From Nitrososphaeria archaeon (lineage in GTDB: Archaea > Thermoproteota > Nitrososphaeria > JACIWG01), in contig JARVJP010000007.1 of NCBI GenBank assembly GCA_029776065.1, positions 1 through 56,915 of the forward strand: a DNA stretch of 56,915 bases. Reading direction: 5' to 3'. A program made the translations under genes and the position numbers. The notes below the pieces were generated by a model, which searched no databases, was not told where the DNA came from, and saw nothing but the letters and a program-made list of their open reading frames with translations. Positions 53,492-56,915 of this stretch are shown one piece after another. Positions within the stretch are counted from its first letter, which is position 1, and every line of letters begins with the position of its first letter.

Positions 53492-53722
53492 ATGGTCGAA
53501 ACAATAAAGGCTGAAATAAAGCCAGCCCTTGCAAGAAGATTCAGAAAGATAGCTATGGAAAAACATAAATATAAAAAGGGTGCGGTAAAGGCAGCTCTAG
53601 AAGAACTTATTAGACGATATGTTTTGTGCGGGAAGGTTGAATGGAAGACTTTACGAGGAATCATGCAATCAAAAGCTCTCTCAGTTGAATTACAGCATAA
53701 AGTTTGGAGTTCGGTGGACTGA
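53492..53722 (+). CDS. VapB-type antitoxin
   Basis: 76 residues from ATG 53492: a short strand (VETIKAEIKP) followed by helices (ALARRFRKIAMEKHKYKKGA and VKAALEELIRRYV), a ribbon-helix-helix-like antitoxin layout. The tail would bind the toxin. The stop overlaps the toxin start (TGATG), giving translational coupling. Confidence 0.75.
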   Translation: MVETIKAEIKPALARRFRKIAMEKHKYKKGAVKAALEELIRRYVLCGKVEWKTLRGIMQSKALSVELQHKVWSSVD

Positions 53723-54135
53723 TGTTCCTGATAGATACCAATATATTTCTAGAGCTTTTCCTTAATCAGAAAAAAGCTGATGAATGCGAACAGTTATTGA
53801 ACAAAATAGCAAAGGGAGATTTGGAGGCGGTAGTAACAGGTTTCACAATACATGCTATTGAAACTATTCTAAATGACTCCAAACTGGTCTTAACTTTTTT
53901 AAGAAGCATCGAGAATTCACTAGGATTAAGTGCCTATGATACAACGATAGACGAAGAGATGTATGTTGCTATGTTGATAAATAAGGAGAACCTTGATTTC
54001 GATGACGGTTTGCAATACTATGCCGCTAAGAAATTAGGAGTAGAAGCAATAGTAAGCTTTGACAAGCACTTAGATGGCTTGGATATTCCAAGAAAAGAAC
54101 CTAAGGAAGTTTTAGGGTGCAAAGAAACTCTTTAA
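53722..54135 (+). CDS. VapC-type PIN-domain toxin ribonuclease
   Basis: PIN-domain nuclease of about 137 residues from ATG 53722. The acidic metal-binding residues are present: Asp in MFLIDTNIF, Glu in IHAIE, Asp pair in LDFDDGLQYYAA and Asp in SFDKHLDGL. The frame is open from 53704, but the overlapping ATG fits. Such toxins cleave tRNA or rRNA when freed from VapB. Together with the AbiE pair it is the second toxin-antitoxin system in the window. Confidence 0.88.
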   Translation: MFLIDTNIFLELFLNQKKADECEQLLNKIAKGDLEAVVTGFTIHAIETILNDSKLVLTFLRSIENSLGLSAYDTTIDEEMYVAMLINKENLDFDDGLQYYAAKKLGVEAIVSFDKHLDGLDIPRKEPKEVLGCKETL

Positions 54136-54284
54136 CTTGCCTTAAACATTCAACCCCTGTTCTAGGACGAATTTCGCCCGAACCATTTCTGAATCTGTTT
54201 ACCATCACTATGTTAAACTTGGCTGAAAATAGTCGTAGATATTAAACTTCTCCCAATTAACAGGAAGCTCAAGCCTTTTCAAGG

Positions 54285-55415
54285 CTATTTATTCCTAAGC
54301 GAAATACCAGTAATAAGGAAAAATGGTAAGGTGAATGCTAAAGGCATTAAGAAGACATATTGGAGAGAGAACGAAGCCAATGCACCCCCTAACATAGGAC
54401 CTAGAAAGAATCCTGTTCCAAGTATCGACTCAAAAAGGCCTGCGTAATATCCTCTGTTTTTCCCAGCCATCCCCATTATCTTGTTAAGGGCTATAGAATA
54501 AATTATCCCTAAGCAAGAACCAAAGGAGAATATTTCCAGATAGATTAAGAAAATAGGCAAGTTCAATAATATTAACACGGGGAGAAATCCTATTAGAAGT
54601 GTTAAAGCTAAAATGCTAACGTTTCCTTCTAACCGGTTCCTTAAACCATTTGGTATAAAAAATGCAATTAATCTTCCAAAGTTCATTAAGGTAAGCACTG
54701 CGCCTACTTCAACCATAGATATGTTTTTTGAGTACAAATAGATTGGAAAGAAAGTGGTGACAGTAAGAGTTGCTATGCCATAAAGAAATGGGTAATAGAA
54801 CACTAAATGATTAACTCTCCCTTTTTCAGGATCTTCAAACTTTTTTGGGTTGCTTTGCTGTCCAGCGAACTTGCAGAAAAGAAACGAAGTCAAAGCCAGA
54901 GGCGTTGTAATCAAGAAGATGTCCTTTGTTAAAAACTGTTGTGATATAATGCCTCCAATGAAAGGCGCGATGGTAGCTCCAATCCCCCACATGATATTAA
55001 ACGTTCTCAAGCGATTAGAGCTGGCTCCTATAAGGGCTTCTAAAGAAGGCCAGATTAAAGCCCAACCCAAGCCTTCAAATGCTCGTATTGGGATGAAGAC
55101 AATTGGTTGGGTAATTAAGTAGTAAGATGCACATGAGAATGTGATCATGCCAAATCCAACTAAAAGTAACTTATTCTGCCCAACTTTGTCTGATAGACGT
55201 CCTGCGAAAAATGGCATGAAGATATATGTGACACTATTTGCTCCTGCTATAAAACCAACCATTAACTCGTTTGCACCTATGCTAAAAGCGTAGAGTGGAA
55301 GGTAAACCGAAGTTAGAACCAAAATGATCTCAGCAATAAATGCAAGTGTTTGTGGGACACTTGATGAGCTTTTGATTTTCAATTGTTCAATGATATGATA
55401 TTGCTCTGATTTCAT
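54285..55415 (-). CDS. MFS transporter
   Basis: Twelve-helix transporter of 376 residues. The loop between helices 2 and 3 reads AGRLSDKVGQNKLLLVG, the MFS A-motif, and the fifth helix carries the ATIAPFIGGIISQQF-like segment of drug/sugar efflux MFS proteins. Its substrate is unknown; a single-gene unit. Confidence 0.85.
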   Translation of the reverse strand: MKSEQYHIIEQLKIKSSSSVPQTLAFIAEIILVLTSVYLPLYAFSIGANELMVGFIAGANSVTYIFMPFFAGRLSDKVGQNKLLLVGFGMITFSCASYYLITQPIVFIPIRAFEGLGWALIWPSLEALIGASSNRLRTFNIMWGIGATIAPFIGGIISQQFLTKDIFLITTPLALTSFLFCKFAGQQSNPKKFEDPEKGRVNHLVFYYPFLYGIATLTVTTFFPIYLYSKNISMVEVGAVLTLMNFGRLIAFFIPNGLRNRLEGNVSILALTLLIGFLPVLILLNLPIFLIYLEIFSFGSCLGIIYSIALNKIMGMAGKNRGYYAGLFESILGTGFFLGPMLGGALASFSLQYVFLMPLAFTLPFFLITGISLRNK

Positions 55416-55486
55416 TAAAGCACGTACCCTTTAGCCACCTTCAAAAGAGATAAATATGTTTTTGCAAGTATTCAGAAAAGTGTGCC

Positions 55487-55783
55487 CTAAGTTGACTTCT
55501 TTATCTCCTCTCTGAGCTGTTCATCCGTCTTACCAGTAGGGTCTATTCCGAAGACTCGAGCCGCCTCCTCAAGCCTTAACCTTTCAGGTGTCTTTTCTAA
55601 CTCCTTTGTTGCTTGTGCTATCTCTCTTTCTATCTCCATTTTGCCTTTCTGAAACTCTCCCGTGGCTCTACCAATTGATTTCGCTATTTCAGGAATTTTG
55701 CCTGCTCCAAACAGCATCACCACTAGAACGATTATCACCCATAACCACTCCGTGCCTCCTATTTGAAATACTAAGTTTTTCAA
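55487..55783 (-). CDS. tatA: TatA-type twin-arginine translocase subunit
   Basis: 98 residues. N-terminal membrane helix TEWLWVIIVLVVMLFGAGKI ending in the Phe-Gly of the TatA family, amphipathic helix PEIAKSIGRATGEFQKGKME, then a charged tail with FGIDPTGKTDEQLREEI seen in archaeal TatA proteins. The start is TTG 55783, about 33 bases after a minus-strand TTTAAATA box. It would serve the twin-arginine binding protein at 7988. TatC is not in the window. Confidence 0.9.
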   Translation of the reverse strand: MKNLVFQIGGTEWLWVIIVLVVMLFGAGKIPEIAKSIGRATGEFQKGKMEIEREIAQATKELEKTPERLRLEEAARVFGIDPTGKTDEQLREEIKKST

Positions 55784-55990
55784 GGTAGGGTCAATAAATT
55801 TGCAATCCTGTTTTTATTTAAATTTTTCTATATTCTTAGTCTTTAAAAGGGTCCGACATTCTCATTTAAAGAATAATGTGCGTTGTATGATTATTATTGC
55901 ATACAAACCCACGATTGTTTACCCTTCTAAATTTACTCCACTATATTGTCTATTTATACTGTTTCATTAGAAAAAGAACTATATCAAAAA

Positions 55991-56031
55991 ATTTATAAAA
56001 TAGTGGAAAATGGGTATTTAGTGCAGGTGAT
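55991..56031 (+). promoter_or_regulatory. TATA box and Shine-Dalgarno of the second thermosome gene
   Basis: TTTATAAAA (55992-56000) followed by AGGTGAT (56025-56031) and GTG at 56037. Both the TATA position and the perfect Shine-Dalgarno support a strongly expressed leadered message. Confidence 0.6.
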
Positions 56032-56036
56032 CTGTT

Positions 56037-56915
56037 GTGTCGGCAACAGCAATCCCAGCTGTTACCACTGCTGGGCAACCTGTTTTGATTTTAAAAGAGG
56101 GCTCAACACAAACTCGAGGTAGGGAAGCGCAGAGAAACAATATCACTGCTGCAAAGTTAGTCGCTGAAATCGTCAGAACCTCACTCGGTCCGCGTGGTAT
56201 GGATAAGATGCTTGTGGATAGCCTTGGTGATGTGACGATAACCAACGATGGCGCCACTATCTTGAAGGAGATCGATGTGCAGCATCCTGCTGCCAAGGCC
56301 ATGGTGGAGATTTCCAAAGCTACGGATAACGAGGTCGGTGATGGCACTACGTCAGCAGTCGTGTTAGCAGGTGCTTTACTTGAAAAAGCTGAAGAACTTA
56401 TCGATAAAGACGTGCACCCTACGGTCATCGTTGACGGATACAAGAAGGCAACGGAGAAAGCTAAAGAAATACTTAATGCAATATCAATAAAGGTTGATCC
56501 AAAGGATAGAGAATGGTTGATCAAAGTCGCTAACACAAGTATGGCAACAAAGCTTGTCGCGCAAGAATCCGGCGCTCTCTCTCAAATCATAGTTGATGCT
56601 GTGCTTTCTGTAGTCGAAGAAGTCAACGGCAAACTAAAGGTTGACATCGATAACGTAAAGGTTGAGAAGAAGGCAGGAGGCTCACTACACGATACCAAAC
56701 TGATAAAGGGCATCGTGTTGGATAAGGAGGTTGTGCACAGCGGCATGCCCAAGCGCATCCAAGACGCCAAGATCGCCCTACTCAACTGCCCACTCGAAAT
56801 CGAGAAAACAGAATTTGATGCGAAGATCAACATCAACAACCCTGAGCAGATCAAGATGTTCCTCGACGAGGAGAACAGGATGCTGAAGGCGATGGTGGAC
56901 AAGATCAAGGAGACG
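56037..56915 (+). CDS. thermosome (group II chaperonin) subunit, 3'-truncated
   Basis: N-terminal 293 residues of a thermosome subunit, cut by the window end. Features: [20 protein letters not shown], the conserved [10 protein letters not shown] and DGATILKEI, the ATP motif [15 protein letters not shown] and the apical [17 protein letters not shown]. This appears to be a standard, active subunit with the GDGTT aspartate. Its start GTG 56037 is supported by the Shine-Dalgarno. The last 45 codons use T in the third position only 3 times versus 13 in the first 45. It is a paralogue of the gene at 1-1321, with differing residues throughout. Confidence 0.95.
   Translation, partial: MSATAIPAVTTAGQPVLILKEGSTQTRGREAQRNNITAAKLVAEIVRTSLGPRGMDKMLVDSLGDVTITNDGATILKEIDVQHPAAKAMVEISKATDNEVGDGTTSAVVLAGALLEKAEELIDKDVHPTVIVDGYKKATEKAKEILNAISIKVDPKDREWLIKVANTSMATKLVAQESGALSQIIVDAVLSVVEEVNGKLKVDIDNVKVEKKAGGSLHDTKLIKGIVLDKEVVHSGMPKRIQDAKIALLNCPLEIEKTEFDAKININNPEQIKMFLDEENRMLKAMVDKIKET

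Noticed and set aside
1-56915. Window is a circle joined through one thermosome gene
   Set aside because: The two partial genes cover the same protein region, from before VHP to the apical domain, with different residues, so they are two paralogues and not two halves of one gene.

Overview
The window comes from an archaeon. It carries group II chaperonin (thermosome) genes, a form III RuBisCO, A/T-rich TATA-type promoters about 25-35 bases ahead of many genes, several apparently leaderless ORFs, frequent TTG and GTG starts, a VapBC pair and an archaeal-style Tat-exported solute-binding protein. I place it in the TACK/Thermoproteota side without naming a lineage. I recognised no rRNA, tRNA or CRISPR array. 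The window opens inside one thermosome gene and closes inside a different, paralogous one. Codon use shifts sharply at both outer edges, so the ends may be assembly or population break points.

Bases 1430-22503 form a sugar/polyol catabolic region. It has two pairs of sugar ABC permeases, one Tat-exported binding protein, two unequal ABC ATPases, three zinc-dependent polyol-type dehydrogenases, three FGGY kinases and a DhnA/LsrF-type aldolase. It also has an imine-reductase-like dehydrogenase next to a class III aminotransferase, and a form III RuBisCO with its catalytic residues intact. The pieces suggest uptake of a polyol, oxidation to a ketose, phosphorylation, then aldol cleavage and/or entry into RuBisCO through a ribulose phosphate. 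No AMP-pathway partner and no phosphoribulokinase is visible here. The two ATPases are degenerate in complementary positions and would give one good and one dead ATP site.

Bases 22583-30522 are a leftward operon for peptide use: oligopeptide-binding protein, DppBCDF-like transporter, an Asp/Glu/hydantoin racemase-family protein and a cytoplasmic M28 peptidase. Next come two integral membrane proteins (30665-32603), a TauE/SafE exporter, and a small-molecule set with an LDH2-type dehydrogenase, an HpcH/HpaI aldolase, a class II aldolase, an EF-Tu-domain-2-like small protein and a LysE-type exporter (32915-37904).

Bases 37926-40112 look like an AT-rich accessory patch: an AbiE-type toxin-antitoxin pair followed by a decayed DUF4143-type ATPase. 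From 40269 to 55783 the genes are mostly housekeeping or single-gene units: ADP-forming acyl-CoA synthetase alpha chain, EamA exporter, M32 carboxypeptidase, phosphoesterase, GltD-like oxidoreductase, nitrilase-family hydrolase, secreted propeller-like protein, C2H2 zinc-finger protein, glutamine-dependent NAD synthetase, DUF401 membrane protein, VapBC, an MFS transporter and TatA. A freshly broken methyltransferase gene lies at 47047-47834, with an exact 8-base tandem duplication as one of its lesions.
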